Under the pieces are notes generated by a model. The model was not told the origin of the DNA. It worked only from the letters and a program-made list of their open reading frames with translations, and did not search any database. A DNA stretch of 45,031 nucleotides, from the NCBI GenBank assembly GCA_017471185.1, contig JAFUVZ010000029.1, positions 1 to 45,031 of the forward strand, given 5' to 3'. This stretch comes from Bacteroidaceae bacterium. GTDB lineage: Bacteria > Bacteroidota > Bacteroidia > Bacteroidales > Bacteroidaceae. Made by a program: the position numbers and the translations under genes. Within the stretch, counting starts at the first letter, position 1, and each line of letters begins with the position of its first letter. This document shows positions 15,223 through 23,569 of this stretch, piece by piece.

Positions 15223-16740
15223 TTAGAGAGCCGGCAACTCCCAACCCTTACGATATTCGTAGTGGAAATAATTGTTAGCTTCCTCACAGTTGGTGATTCT
15301 CATATTAGCGGCATCATATTCCAAGGTAATATTGGTATTCTGTGCAGCCACTGCAATGTTAGTCAGCAACATGATTTCGGTCAGCTTAGCAGCAATCTCG
15401 AAGTCATTGGCAGCTTTGCGACCTTCCTTGATAGCCTCAACCCAGTCAACATAAATATTCTTAGGACGGGTAATCACTTTTGCAGGCTCCTTGAAGTTAG
15501 GACGGTTAGGGACGAGCTCAGGACTTGCGCCATGGGTTCCGTGCATCATCATGCCCTTGTCACCCACATAGAGGCACTCACGCAATGCCCGGCCATTCTC
15601 CAGTTCAAACGGACGATAAGGCTTGATACCACCGTCAGACCAAGTGACAATGCACTCAGGCATCTTGATCTTCTTCTTGCCATCCAAAGTAGGCACCTCG
15701 CGAGCCGGGAAGTGATACTTCACAGCCTCAGCCTGTGGCAGATATTCGTCATTATAAGGAGTTGTGGTAGCCATAATCTTGTCAGGCATACCCAGACCCA
15801 ATGCCCAGATAGGAGCATCGAAAGTGTGAGCACCCATGTCACCCATGGCACCCGTACCATAGTCCCACAAGCCACGCCAAGCGAAGTGCAATGATGCCTC
15901 GTTGTATGGCTTCTCTGGAGCAGGACCTAACCACAAGTCATAGTCAAGGGTCTGTGGAATGGTCTGTGCAGGCAAACGATCGAAGTAGCCCTGCTTCCAC
16001 ATTGGGCGGTTTGACCACATGTGAACCTCAGAAACATTACCAATGAGACCACTGCGTATCCATTCTACTGTCTGATAAGTTCCTTCAACGTTGTGACCCT
16101 GGTTACCCATCTGAGTCACTACACCAGTTTTCTTAGCCAGGTCGCGCAGGTAGCGAACCTCCTTGATGGTCTTTGCCATAGGCTTCTCAACGAACACAGC
16201 CTTACCTGCCTTCATGGCGGTAGCGGCAATGATAGCGTGAGTATGGTCAGGAGTAGCGATCAGATAGCCATCCACATCCTTTTCCTTCTCAATCAGTTCA
16301 CGGAAATCTGTATATCTCTTAGCTTTATAGTAAGCATTGAAAATAGGAGCGCCATATTCGGTATCCACATCACAGAGCGCATAGATATTAGCATGGTGGA
16401 TAGGCTGACGTCCAGCATCACCCATCTGTACGATACTGTCAGAAGCACGGCGTTGACGCTGAATACGGATACCTGCGTATGGCTGGTTAGTAGCCCATCG
16501 CATACCACCCAGACCTTCACGCTTTACAGGAGCATCAGGATCTGCAATGTTCTGCAAGTCGCCAGCGCCCTGGTTGCCGAAACCAATACCAGCGATATTA
16601 ATCTGATCACTTGGGGGTACATGACCGTAAGTCTGACCCAGAATTACATTAGGAGCGATGGTGAATCCTGCCACAGCAGCTGCTCCTGTCTTCATGAAGC
16701 TCCTACGGGAGAACATCATGGAATCATTGGATTTACTCAT
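15223..16740 (-). CDS. Tat-exported Gfo/Idh/MocA family oxidoreductase (copy B)
   Basis: A 505-residue paralogue of copy A. It has a Tat signal (SRRSFMKTG at 11-19, then AAAVAGFTIAP), Rossmann GIGFGNQGAG (51-60), catalytic-lysine motif EKPMAKT (185-191) and the shared WDYGTGAMGDMGAHTFDAP block. Compared with A it has a different segment between about 68 and 105 and an insert near VPTLDGKKKIKMPE. The duplication with divergence suggests different substrates or opposite half-reactions. It is the first enzyme gene after the regulator, with a 220-bp control region. In the B. thetaiotaomicron glycoside locus (BT2156-BT2160, recalled from memory) similar oxidoreductases make 3-keto-glycosides; a DUF1080 lyase present there is absent here. 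Confidence 0.88.
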   Translation of the reverse strand: MSKSNDSMMFSRRSFMKTGAAAVAGFTIAPNVILGQTYGHVPPSDQINIAGIGFGNQGAGDLQNIADPDAPVKREGLGGMRWATNQPYAGIRIQRQRRASDSIVQMGDAGRQPIHHANIYALCDVDTEYGAPIFNAYYKAKRYTDFRELIEKEKDVDGYLIATPDHTHAIIAATAMKAGKAVFVEKPMAKTIKEVRYLRDLAKKTGVVTQMGNQGHNVEGTYQTVEWIRSGLIGNVSEVHMWSNRPMWKQGYFDRLPAQTIPQTLDYDLWLGPAPEKPYNEASLHFAWRGLWDYGTGAMGDMGAHTFDAPIWALGLGMPDKIMATTTPYNDEYLPQAEAVKYHFPAREVPTLDGKKKIKMPECIVTWSDGGIKPYRPFELENGRALRECLYVGDKGMMMHGTHGASPELVPNRPNFKEPAKVITRPKNIYVDWVEAIKEGRKAANDFEIAAKLTEIMLLTNIAVAAQNTNITLEYDAANMRITNCEEANNYFHYEYRKGWELPAL

Positions 16741-16867
16741 AATTGTTAGATTTTAATATATTGCACTATTAACCTTAACCAGCACGAAGTGATTCGCATC
16801 GGCAACGCTAATATAGCACACCCTATACAAACTGAAAATTAATAAGTATTTAAGGGCTTGTTAACAC

Positions 16868-16886
16868 AGGGCTAACTTAGGACTAA
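16868..16886. promoter_or_regulatory. Two 11-bp-spaced direct repeats in front of the oxidoreductase operon
   Basis: AGGGCTAA (16868-16875) and AGGACTAA (16879-16886) are 8-mers differing by one base, with starts exactly 11 bp apart. They lie in the 220-bp gap between the regulator and copy B. A third AGGGCTAA (16957-16964) overlaps the regulator's stop codon. Tandem repeats spaced one helical turn apart are typical binding sites of SARP/OmpR-type winged-helix proteins, the class encoded next door. Assignment is inference. Confidence 0.4.
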
Positions 16887-16960
16887 TTAAATATTTAAAG
16901 TGCTATAATACAGGGAGTGAAAAAAAATAAAAAATAATCGTAAGATTTTTCAGCGAAGGG

Positions 16961-19588
16961 CTAATTTTCGCCTACTTTAATATCTGAAGCCACCTCTTCA
17001 AAGCTCATCTTGAAGTCTTCGCCATAGGTTTTCTTGTATTCCGCACAGAAACTTTCATATACATAATGTGCCTGCTTGGTGTTGTTGCGACTCAGCATTG
17101 CCTTCGTCAGATACTGCAATGCCTCCTCATTGCATGGATCGTTTACCAGCATCTTCCGGGCGATATCAATCACCTTGTCAGCATCCTCGTCCACACGATA
17201 GTCGCTAATAAAGTGAGCCATCACATCCACAGCACTGTTGCTGATGAAGCTCTTGTCGTCATCCAACCAATCGAAAGACTCTCCCTCAAAGGCTTCTCCC
17301 CGTTTCACGATATCAAAGAAACGTTCGAAAGTCTGCCGGTCTTTCACTTGTTTCTTCTCCAACATAGCCAAGCACTGCAAATAGTCGCAATAAATGCTTC
17401 CATTCATCACAACCGCATACTTATTGACATTGAAAGAAATCTCTACATGGTCAAGACGTTCCAGTATCTTACGGAGCTTCAACACAGACACACTTCGCAG
17501 GCTCTTGGCATTCTTGCTGTCTTTCCCCCAAATGTAATCACACATCTCACTGCCTTTGATACCAGACTTCCCCCGTGTAGAGTTCACCAGGATTAAGATA
17601 AACAATCGCTTTAGCTTAGGTGTAAACAATGCGGTGATGTCTTCACCATCCTTATCTATCACTTCAAATGGTCCAAACAGCCGGATATAGTTCTTTTCTG
17701 GTTGTTCAGCAGGCATATTGGTCGTAACATTGGGTTCGCTAACAGCCATTTGCGTCTGTCCATCCTCCAATCGTATATCGTCTGCTATCTCATGACGTCT
17801 TCTACGTCTGTGTCCAAACACCAATACAGACATCAAAATGATAGCCAAGACAATAGCCACAGTCCATCCTCTGCCTTCCCACAGAGATGTACGCTGAGAC
17901 AGACGGAGTTCAATCACCTGATTGCTCAACCCCAATATCTCTTTCTCACTCAAGACCCTTGACCAGATGGCGATATTATCGAGTGTACCAGAAAAGTAAG
18001 AAGACTGGTTGAAGCCCGTAAAGCCCACATAAAGGCTGTCACTGCCCATATATCCGGGTCTGCTGGTAGCAATGGCATCCAGCTTTCCGTTCACGAATAT
18101 TGCCTGTTCCCCATTCTGCTTGTTGTACCTCCAGGTAACATTATACCACCTGTTGGGTTCTATCTGTGTATTTCCCTCGATATCATTATTATAGAAACCC
18201 ATATAAGGTTTACCATTACGAATTAGAAGATGCAATGCCTGCTGGTAGGCACTGCTCTTGGAGCCTAACACACAATAATCATTCTTGTCATCGGCATATT
18301 TAGGAATCTTGAGCCATACCTGTACGGTGAAATCATGATCTCTCAGACTCAGGTCCTGAGAGGTAGGCAGGTTAATCCTGCTATGACCATCGAAAGAAGC
18401 GGCCTGCCCATGATCCATCTCAAAAGAATCGACAACACCCTGGTTACCAATGGGATATTTATGCAATGAATGGTCATCCACATCACCGTTAAACGGCAAG
18501 AACACTTCCAGACTCTCGTCAATATCAATAGGTATGGCCTGGAACATATCCATCATAATGCGTTTCTGATTTCCCTTGGCGTACAATTTTTCCGGTTGAA
18601 CCCTGTAGCCTGGCACAATAGGACTCAGCATCAGCTCCATGTCATTCTCCAACGGAAAGCAATAGATGCCTGGTGTGGAATTGGCCATGCCCTCCCAATT
18701 CACATAATTCACCAGTTCGTTATTACTAACTACAGCCCCATATACCAAGTTGAAATTGCGGAGATTCCTCACAGTACTCTCCACCCAAGTGTCATATTTG
18801 TCAACCACAATAAAGTTGGGCATCCTGCCTTCGTTGCTCCAGGTGTCCCTCACGAGATTCACAAGATAGGGCGTGTATCGAGCCGTCTCATACAGCGTGC
18901 CTCCCCTGAGCCTCATGGCCTCCACATTCTTGAAGCCATTGAACATAGACAATGTCTTTTTCACCCTATCTTCCTGAATCTCCACTGAATTACGGGCATT
19001 ACTCCAGTCGGGGTCTGTATGCTCCACAAACTCATTCATGTTATGCAGCCATGCAGGACTGCCAACATGCTCCTGCACCTCAAACACAACGAGTCTCTTG
19101 TCCTCATCCATCATTTCTTTCAGTGCAGGCCAAACCGTACGTTCCCCATGTATATATAGATAAGGTGCTAGACCAGCTTCCTCGAACACAGGCACCAGGC
19201 CTATATTCACATTGAAATCCAGGAAAAGAGTCATGAACTGGTGGGGATTGGCTTCCAATGACAGCCTGATAGCGTCAAGCGCTCCCTTCAGTGGGATGAA
19301 AGTGCCATCCGATTTTCTCAGCATGATGGCTTTGGATCGGTTGTCTTCCTTCAGATAGAAATAGAAACCTTCTGTCTGACGCTGCAGCAATTCCGGCACA
19401 GATGCCGTTTCATGGGAAAAGCTATTTGTGCATGAGAAGTTAGACACGATGAAGAAACACTCGTTATAGCCAAGTCCGACATCTACATCCGCTATCCTTT
19501 GGGAATAATTCTGCTGCGCTTGCAACGTACCCCAGCTAAGGGTTATCAGCAAGCACACTAATGACCATATTATCCTCGTGTTTCTCAT
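16961..19588 (-). CDS. Transmembrane one-component regulator: PLC-like and LamG sensor, winged-helix/BTAD output
   Basis: An 875-residue single-protein signalling system. A signal peptide (1-25) precedes an extracytoplasmic domain (about 30-335) that resembles the PLC-like phosphodiesterase fold (TLFLDFNVN, YLYIHGERTVW, GVVSNNELVN-like C-part). It seems degenerate: the usual first catalytic His motif reads SNFSCTNSF. Next is a LamG/concanavalin-like jelly roll (about 360-550; FTVQVWLKIP, LDNIAIWSRVLSEKEI). One membrane span follows (574-592), with a stop-transfer HRRRRR. The cytoplasmic part has an OmpR-like winged helix (about 635-730; SVSVLKLRKILERL) and a BTAD-like helical bundle to the end. 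It lies upstream of, and co-directional with, the oxidoreductase genes, which it probably controls in response to a glycan or glycoside. Confidence 0.78.
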   Translation of the reverse strand: MRNTRIIWSLVCLLITLSWGTLQAQQNYSQRIADVDVGLGYNECFFIVSNFSCTNSFSHETASVPELLQRQTEGFYFYLKEDNRSKAIMLRKSDGTFIPLKGALDAIRLSLEANPHQFMTLFLDFNVNIGLVPVFEEAGLAPYLYIHGERTVWPALKEMMDEDKRLVVFEVQEHVGSPAWLHNMNEFVEHTDPDWSNARNSVEIQEDRVKKTLSMFNGFKNVEAMRLRGGTLYETARYTPYLVNLVRDTWSNEGRMPNFIVVDKYDTWVESTVRNLRNFNLVYGAVVSNNELVNYVNWEGMANSTPGIYCFPLENDMELMLSPIVPGYRVQPEKLYAKGNQKRIMMDMFQAIPIDIDESLEVFLPFNGDVDDHSLHKYPIGNQGVVDSFEMDHGQAASFDGHSRINLPTSQDLSLRDHDFTVQVWLKIPKYADDKNDYCVLGSKSSAYQQALHLLIRNGKPYMGFYNNDIEGNTQIEPNRWYNVTWRYNKQNGEQAIFVNGKLDAIATSRPGYMGSDSLYVGFTGFNQSSYFSGTLDNIAIWSRVLSEKEILGLSNQVIELRLSQRTSLWEGRGWTVAIVLAIILMSVLVFGHRRRRRHEIADDIRLEDGQTQMAVSEPNVTTNMPAEQPEKNYIRLFGPFEVIDKDGEDITALFTPKLKRLFILILVNSTRGKSGIKGSEMCDYIWGKDSKNAKSLRSVSVLKLRKILERLDHVEISFNVNKYAVVMNGSIYCDYLQCLAMLEKKQVKDRQTFERFFDIVKRGEAFEGESFDWLDDDKSFISNSAVDVMAHFISDYRVDEDADKVIDIARKMLVNDPCNEEALQYLTKAMLSRNNTKQAHYVYESFCAEYKKTYGEDFKMSFEEVASDIKVGEN

Positions 19589-19610
19589 GCCTCATTGTCT
19601 CAAGATAGCA

Positions 19611-19618
19611 CAAAAATA
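19611..19618 (-). promoter_or_regulatory. -7 element of the regulator gene
   Basis: TATTTTTG on the minus strand (19618-19611), 22 bp before the ATG at 19588. The -33 region has only TTTATG-like sequence. Confidence 0.45.
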
Positions 19619-19734
19619 AGGTTTTATTGTGAAATTGCCATAAAAAAAAGCAAGAAAACGAGTTTTCACAAATTAAAATCGTATATTCGCAGAAACGACT
19701 GAATGTTTTTAATTTAAATAAATATCTTTAATCT

Positions 19735-21192
19735 ATGAGTACGATTCTGGATTTAGCCCCCCAAGGGGTATGGAAAAACTTCCATGCGCTTACACAGATT
19801 CCCCGTCCTTCCGGACACTGCGAGCAAGTAAGCGAATATTTAGTGAACTTTGGCAAGAACCTGGGTCTTGAGTCTTTTATCGATAATGCTGGAAATGTGG
19901 TAATCCGCAAACCTGCCACTCCAGGTATGGAGAACCGCAAGGGTGTGGTGCTGCAGGCACACATGGATATGGTGCCTCAGAAGGTAGCTGACGAGGAGCA
20001 CAATTTCACCAAAGACCCTATCCAGACTTGGATTGATGGCGATTGGGTTCGTGCAAAGGGTACTACTTTAGGTGCCGACGACGGCTTGGGCGTTGCTGCC
20101 ATCATGGCAGTTTTGGAATCGAAGGACATCAAGCACGGACCTCTGGAGGCACTGGTCACCAAAGATGAAGAGACCGGCATGTTCGGAGCTTTCGCATTAA
20201 GTCCTGACACATTGAAGGGCGAGATTCTGCTGAACCTCGACTCAGAGTCTGAAGGCGAGCTATACATAGGTTGTGCCGGAGGTCTTGACATCACTTCCAG
20301 CATGCAATACCAAGAGGTGGCTCCCACACCGGGTTTCATCGCCAAGAAGATTGTACTGAAAGGCTTGCGTGGTGGTCATTCAGGTATGGAAATCAATGAA
20401 GGACGTGCGAATGCTATCAAGCAGCTGGCGCGTGTAGTTCACGACCTGTTGGTAGAGTTTGATTGCGAGCTTGCTTGCTTCAGTGGCGGCAATATGCGCA
20501 ACGCCATTCCACGTGAGGCACAGGCTGTCCTGCTGTTCAATCCGGATGACATGGAAGGTCTTGACACTTACATTCAGGAGTATGAGGCTCAGCTCAACGA
20601 AGAGTTCACTCCTATCGAGAAAGACATCTACCTGAAGATGGAAGATACTGAGGTGCCTGCAACCAAGGTGCCTGAAGAGATTCAAGACAACATCATTGCA
20701 GTCATCATGGCTTGCCAAAATGGTACAATGCGTATGATTCCGACAGTACCTGATACCGTTGAGACTTCTTCAAACTTAGCTATAGTGAATGTAGGTGGAG
20801 GCAAGGTGGAAATCAAGATCCTTGCCCGTAGTTCTAATGATGCGATGAAGGATTATCTGGCAGACTGCTTAGAGTCTTGCTTCAGCATGGCAGGTCTGAA
20901 GACCGAGACAAGTGGCGGCTACTCAGGCTGGACACCTGACGTTAACTCTCCTATCCTGGCAGCAATGCGCAAGAGCTATAAGGAGCAGTTTGGCAAGGAG
21001 CCACTGGTAAAAGTGATTCATGCAGGACTGGAGTGTGGCATCATCGGAGCCATCTATCCGAAGATGGATATGATTTCCTTCGGTCCTACCCTGGAGTCTC
21101 CTCACACCCCAGGCGAACGCGCTTATATACCAAGCGTACCGAAGTTCTACGACTTCCTGGTAGCTACGCTGGCACAAGTGCCTGAGAAATGA
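19735..21192 (+). CDS. pepD: Aminoacyl-histidine dipeptidase (PepD, M20 family)
   Basis: A 485-residue cytoplasmic M20 metallopeptidase that hydrolyses Xaa-His and other dipeptides (carnosinase). The N-terminus (GVWKNFHALTQIPRPSGHCE) is typical of PepD. The dinuclear metal site is visible in LQAHMDMV (H76, D78), GADDGLG (D115) and TKDEETGMFGA (E145, E146), with later ligands in NLDSESEGE and the C-terminal SFGPTLESPHTPGE. Full length. No signal peptide, so it acts on imported peptides. It is monocistronic, ending in a strong bidirectional terminator shared with the glucokinase gene. Confidence 0.95.
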   Translation: MSTILDLAPQGVWKNFHALTQIPRPSGHCEQVSEYLVNFGKNLGLESFIDNAGNVVIRKPATPGMENRKGVVLQAHMDMVPQKVADEEHNFTKDPIQTWIDGDWVRAKGTTLGADDGLGVAAIMAVLESKDIKHGPLEALVTKDEETGMFGAFALSPDTLKGEILLNLDSESEGELYIGCAGGLDITSSMQYQEVAPTPGFIAKKIVLKGLRGGHSGMEINEGRANAIKQLARVVHDLLVEFDCELACFSGGNMRNAIPREAQAVLLFNPDDMEGLDTYIQEYEAQLNEEFTPIEKDIYLKMEDTEVPATKVPEEIQDNIIAVIMACQNGTMRMIPTVPDTVETSSNLAIVNVGGGKVEIKILARSSNDAMKDYLADCLESCFSMAGLKTETSGGYSGWTPDVNSPILAAMRKSYKEQFGKEPLVKVIHAGLECGIIGAIYPKMDMISFGPTLESPHTPGERAYIPSVPKFYDFLVATLAQVPEK

Positions 21193-21199
21193 CAGAAAC

Positions 21200-21232
21200 A
21201 ACAAGGGGTTGCGATTTTCGCAACCCCTTGTT
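21200..21232. terminator. Bidirectional terminator between pepD and the glucokinase gene
   Basis: AACAAGGGGTTGCGA (21200-21214) and TCGCAACCCCTTGTT (21218-21232) form a perfect 15-bp stem with a TTT loop, between two convergent genes (8 and 20 bp from their stop codons). Confidence 0.85.
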
Positions 21233-21252
21233 CTATAATGTAGAAGTTCGGA

Positions 21253-22239
21253 TTATGCTTCCAGTTCCTTCAACTCCCAACCCAGTGCGCTTGCGCCTAA
21301 TACAGCAGCGTCAGCATCCTTCAGCTCACTCATCAGCAGCTTGGTCTTGCCCTTGAAGATTGGCATTACGTTAGCGTCAACTGTCTTGCGGATAGGCTCA
21401 AACAGCAGGTCACCTGCATGTGCCAGACCACCAAACAGAATGATAGCCTCAGGACTGCAGAATGCGATGAAATCAACGAAAGCCTCACCCAGCAGCTGGC
21501 CAGTGAACTCGAAGATTTCCTTTGCAATCTTATCACCCTTAACAGCAGCGTCGAACACATCCTTTGAAGTGATGTCATCCACTGGAATGTCACGCAGCAA
21601 GCTTGGTTCAGTACTCTGAGCCAACTTCTCACGTGCAGAACGAGCTACACCCGTAGCAGAGCAGTAAGCCTCCAGGCAGCCCTTGCGACCGCAACCGCAG
21701 AGACGACCATCACGACGGATAGTAACGTGACCCAACTCACCGGCGAAACCATCGCAACCATAAACCATCTGGCCGTTAATCACGATACCGCTACCGACAC
21801 CAGTGCCTAAGGTAATCATGATGAAGTTCTTCATACCGCGTGCAGCACCGTAAGTCATCTCACCGATAGCAGCTGCGTTAGCATCGTTAGTCAGAGCGGT
21901 AGGGATACCGATTCTTTCCTCAAACAAACGAGCCAGAGGGATGATGCCTTTCCAAGGCAGATTTGGTGCGAATTCAATTGTTCCCGTATAATAGTTACCG
22001 TTAGGAGCGCCGATACCGATACCCTTTACCTTGTCCTTGCCACCGTTCTTCTCAAGCAGTGCTTCCAGACCAGTGCATACTGCATCTACGTAATCCTCAG
22101 CTTTTTCGTACTTACCAGTCTTGATCTTGTCAACGTCAACCACAGTACCGCGAGCGTCAACCAAACCAAACACGGTGTTAGTACCACCGATATCAATACC
22201 CACTACATAGGGTTTCTCAACTTTTAAAGATGAATCCAT
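21253..22239 (-). CDS. ROK family glucokinase
   Basis: A 328-residue ROK-family sugar kinase, most likely ATP-dependent glucokinase feeding glycolysis. Visible are the phosphate loop GIDIGGTNTVFGLVD (about 14-28), the catalytic TNDANAAAIGE segment, TLGTGVGSGIV, and the ROK zinc signature GHVTIRRDGRLCGCGRKGC followed by LEAY. There is no N-terminal helix-turn-helix, so it is a kinase and not a NagC/XylR-type repressor. Bacteroidetes use such ROK kinases as their main glucokinase; activity on other hexoses cannot be excluded. It has its own good promoter. Confidence 0.9.
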   Translation of the reverse strand: MDSSLKVEKPYVVGIDIGGTNTVFGLVDARGTVVDVDKIKTGKYEKAEDYVDAVCTGLEALLEKNGGKDKVKGIGIGAPNGNYYTGTIEFAPNLPWKGIIPLARLFEERIGIPTALTNDANAAAIGEMTYGAARGMKNFIMITLGTGVGSGIVINGQMVYGCDGFAGELGHVTIRRDGRLCGCGRKGCLEAYCSATGVARSAREKLAQSTEPSLLRDIPVDDITSKDVFDAAVKGDKIAKEIFEFTGQLLGEAFVDFIAFCSPEAIILFGGLAHAGDLLFEPIRKTVDANVMPIFKGKTKLLMSELKDADAAVLGASALGWELKELEA

Positions 22240-22278
22240 GATATTATAATTTTAAAGTTAAAATGAAAAATCTGATTA

Positions 22279-22310
22279 CAAATGTACACAACTTTTGCTT
22301 ACACTGCAAA
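22279..22310 (-). promoter_or_regulatory. Promoter of the glucokinase gene
   Basis: Minus strand: TTTG (22310-22307), a 20-bp spacer, TACATTTG (22286-22279). Both elements match the consensus; the leader is about 35 nt. Confidence 0.75.
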
Positions 22311-22335
22311 ATAATTGAGCCATTTTTTGCAAAAA

Positions 22336-23169
22336 TCACACCATCAACAGTCCGTTATCAGTAATTTCTATAAGCCTGCGCTTATAAAGTTCACCCACAG
22401 CTTTCTTGAAAACCTTCTTGCTCACCTTGAAACGGTCGTATATTTCCTCTGCAGGACTTTTGTCGTGCAGGTAGCACCTTCCGCCGTTTCGCTCCATATA
22501 TTTTAATAAGGTGTCAGCAAAGTCAAGTGTCTGCTGGCGCCCGGCCTTTTGCAAAGAAACATCCACTTTACCGTCATCACGCACTTGCAGGATGTAGCCT
22601 TTGAGTTTATCTCCTATTTCCAGATGCTGGAACACCTGGTTTTCAAACACCAGGCCTTGATACTTATTGTCAATGATCACCTTATAGCCTAAGTTGGTAT
22701 GCTGCCATACCAGCACATCCACCTCATCATCAGGCTGATAGGGAGGCATATCCGTAGAGAGATATTTCTCAACCTTCGCAGAAGCCATGATGCGGAAGCT
22801 GTCTTCATCCACATGGGCATGGATAACGTATCTGCGCCCTACCTCCATTTTCCTGCGTTGCTCACGGAACGGACAGAAAAGGTCTTTCATCAGCCCCCAG
22901 TCGAGAAAAGCGCCATACTGGTTCACCCATGACACCTCCAGACAAGCGAACTCGCCCACCTGCACATAAGGTTTGAGCGTAGTAGCCACCAGACGCTCCT
23001 CATTGTCCAGATAGATGAACACATCAATCTTCTGTCCTATCTCATAACTATAAGGTACATAGCGTGAAGGCAGCAGAATTTCACCATCCTCCCCGCCATC
23101 CAGATACAGTCCGAAATCCACTTCCTTAACGATTTCGAGATTATTGAATTTTCCCAGTTCAATAGCCAT
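22336..23169 (-). CDS. CvfB/YitL-like S1 RNA-binding protein
   Basis: A 277-residue protein with tandem S1-like OB domains and a C-terminal winged helix, the CvfB architecture. The domains are at about 1-60 (VDFGLYLDGGEDGEILLPSR), 68-130 (LEVSWVNQYGAFLDWGLMKD) and 145-212 (VIIDNKYQGLVFENQVF, VRDDGKVDVSLQ). The final about 65 residues (PAEEIYDRFKVSKKVFKKAV, GELYKRRLIEI) form the winged helix. CvfB proteins bind RNA and affect virulence-factor expression in firmicutes; the role in Bacteroidetes is unknown. A TTG start two codons upstream (23175) is possible, but ATG 23169 is used here. Confidence 0.82.
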   Translation of the reverse strand: MAIELGKFNNLEIVKEVDFGLYLDGGEDGEILLPSRYVPYSYEIGQKIDVFIYLDNEERLVATTLKPYVQVGEFACLEVSWVNQYGAFLDWGLMKDLFCPFREQRRKMEVGRRYVIHAHVDEDSFRIMASAKVEKYLSTDMPPYQPDDEVDVLVWQHTNLGYKVIIDNKYQGLVFENQVFQHLEIGDKLKGYILQVRDDGKVDVSLQKAGRQQTLDFADTLLKYMERNGGRCYLHDKSPAEEIYDRFKVSKKVFKKAVGELYKRRLIEITDNGLLMV

Positions 23170-23198
23170 AGTCAAGTAATTTTGCAGCTAAGATACTA

Positions 23199-23206
23199 CA
23201 AAGATA
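23199..23206 (-). promoter_or_regulatory. -7 element of the cvfB-like gene
   Basis: TATCTTTG on the minus strand (23206-23199), 29 bp before the ATG. No clear -33 motif is seen. It lies back to back with the tRNA promoter at 23238-23268. Confidence 0.45.
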
Positions 23207-23237
23207 ACACAAAAACAAATTTTTTCTGATAATGACG

Positions 23238-23268
23238 TTTGCCGTATCGAAAAAACTCTTTATCTTTG
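23238..23268 (+). promoter_or_regulatory. Promoter of the tRNA operon
   Basis: TTTG (23238-23241), 19-bp spacer, TATCTTTG (23261-23268), a full consensus match 17 bp before the first tRNA. Confidence 0.8.
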
Positions 23269-23285
23269 CACCGCATTTAGCAGAA

Positions 23286-23358
23286 GGTGTCATAGCTCAG
23301 TTGGTAGAGCAAAGGACTGAAAATCCTTGTGTCCCCGGTTCGATTCCTGGTGACACCA
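23286..23358 (+). tRNA. tRNA-Phe (GAA)
   Basis: A 73-nt cloverleaf. Acceptor GGTGTCA pairs with TGACACC; D arm is GCTC-AGTTGGTA-GAGC; anticodon arm is AAGGA-CTGAAAA-TCCTT with anticodon GAA; T arm is CCCGG-TTCGATT-CCTGG. Discriminator base A. The 3' CCA is not encoded. Confidence 0.97.
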
Positions 23359-23372
23359 CTATTTGAAGGTAT

Positions 23373-23445
23373 CGGAAAGTAGCGCAGTTGGTAGCGCACT
23401 ACGTTCGGGACGTAGGGGTCGGGCGTTCGAGTCGCCTCTTTCCGA
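23373..23445 (+). tRNA. tRNA-Pro (CGG)
   Basis: A 73-nt cloverleaf 14 nt after tRNA-Phe. Acceptor CGGAAAG pairs with CTTTCCG; D arm is GCGC-AGTTGGTA-GCGC; anticodon arm is CTACG-TTCGGGA-CGTAG with anticodon CGG; T arm is GGGCG-TTCGAGT-CGCCT. Discriminator A; CCA not encoded. No second promoter, so it is processed from a dimeric transcript. Confidence 0.96.
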
Positions 23446-23453
23446 CCAGCAAA

Positions 23454-23483
23454 AGCAAGCGAGTCTTCTCACTTGCTTTTTTT
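23454..23483 (+). terminator. Terminator of the tRNA operon
   Basis: AGCAAGCGAG (23454-23463), a TCTT loop and CTCACTTGCT (23468-23477), with one C-A mismatch, followed by six further T residues. Confidence 0.85.
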
Positions 23484-23512
23484 ATTATAAGGTTCGGAAA
23501 AGTCCGAATATA

Positions 23513-23544
23513 TTTGGCTTATCTCTCGCTTAACCGTATCTTTG
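23513..23544 (+). promoter_or_regulatory. Promoter of the S15-type hydrolase gene
   Basis: TTTG (23513-23516), 20-bp spacer, TATCTTTG (23537-23544); leader about 20 nt to the ATG at 23570. Confidence 0.75.
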
Positions 23545-23569
23545 TACTATTAAAACAACTGTTAGAACG

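Noticed and set aside
23286-23445. tRNA-associated integration site
   Set aside because: No integrase gene and no repeat of the tRNA 3' ends elsewhere in the window; the tRNAs are followed by a normal terminator and housekeeping-type genes.
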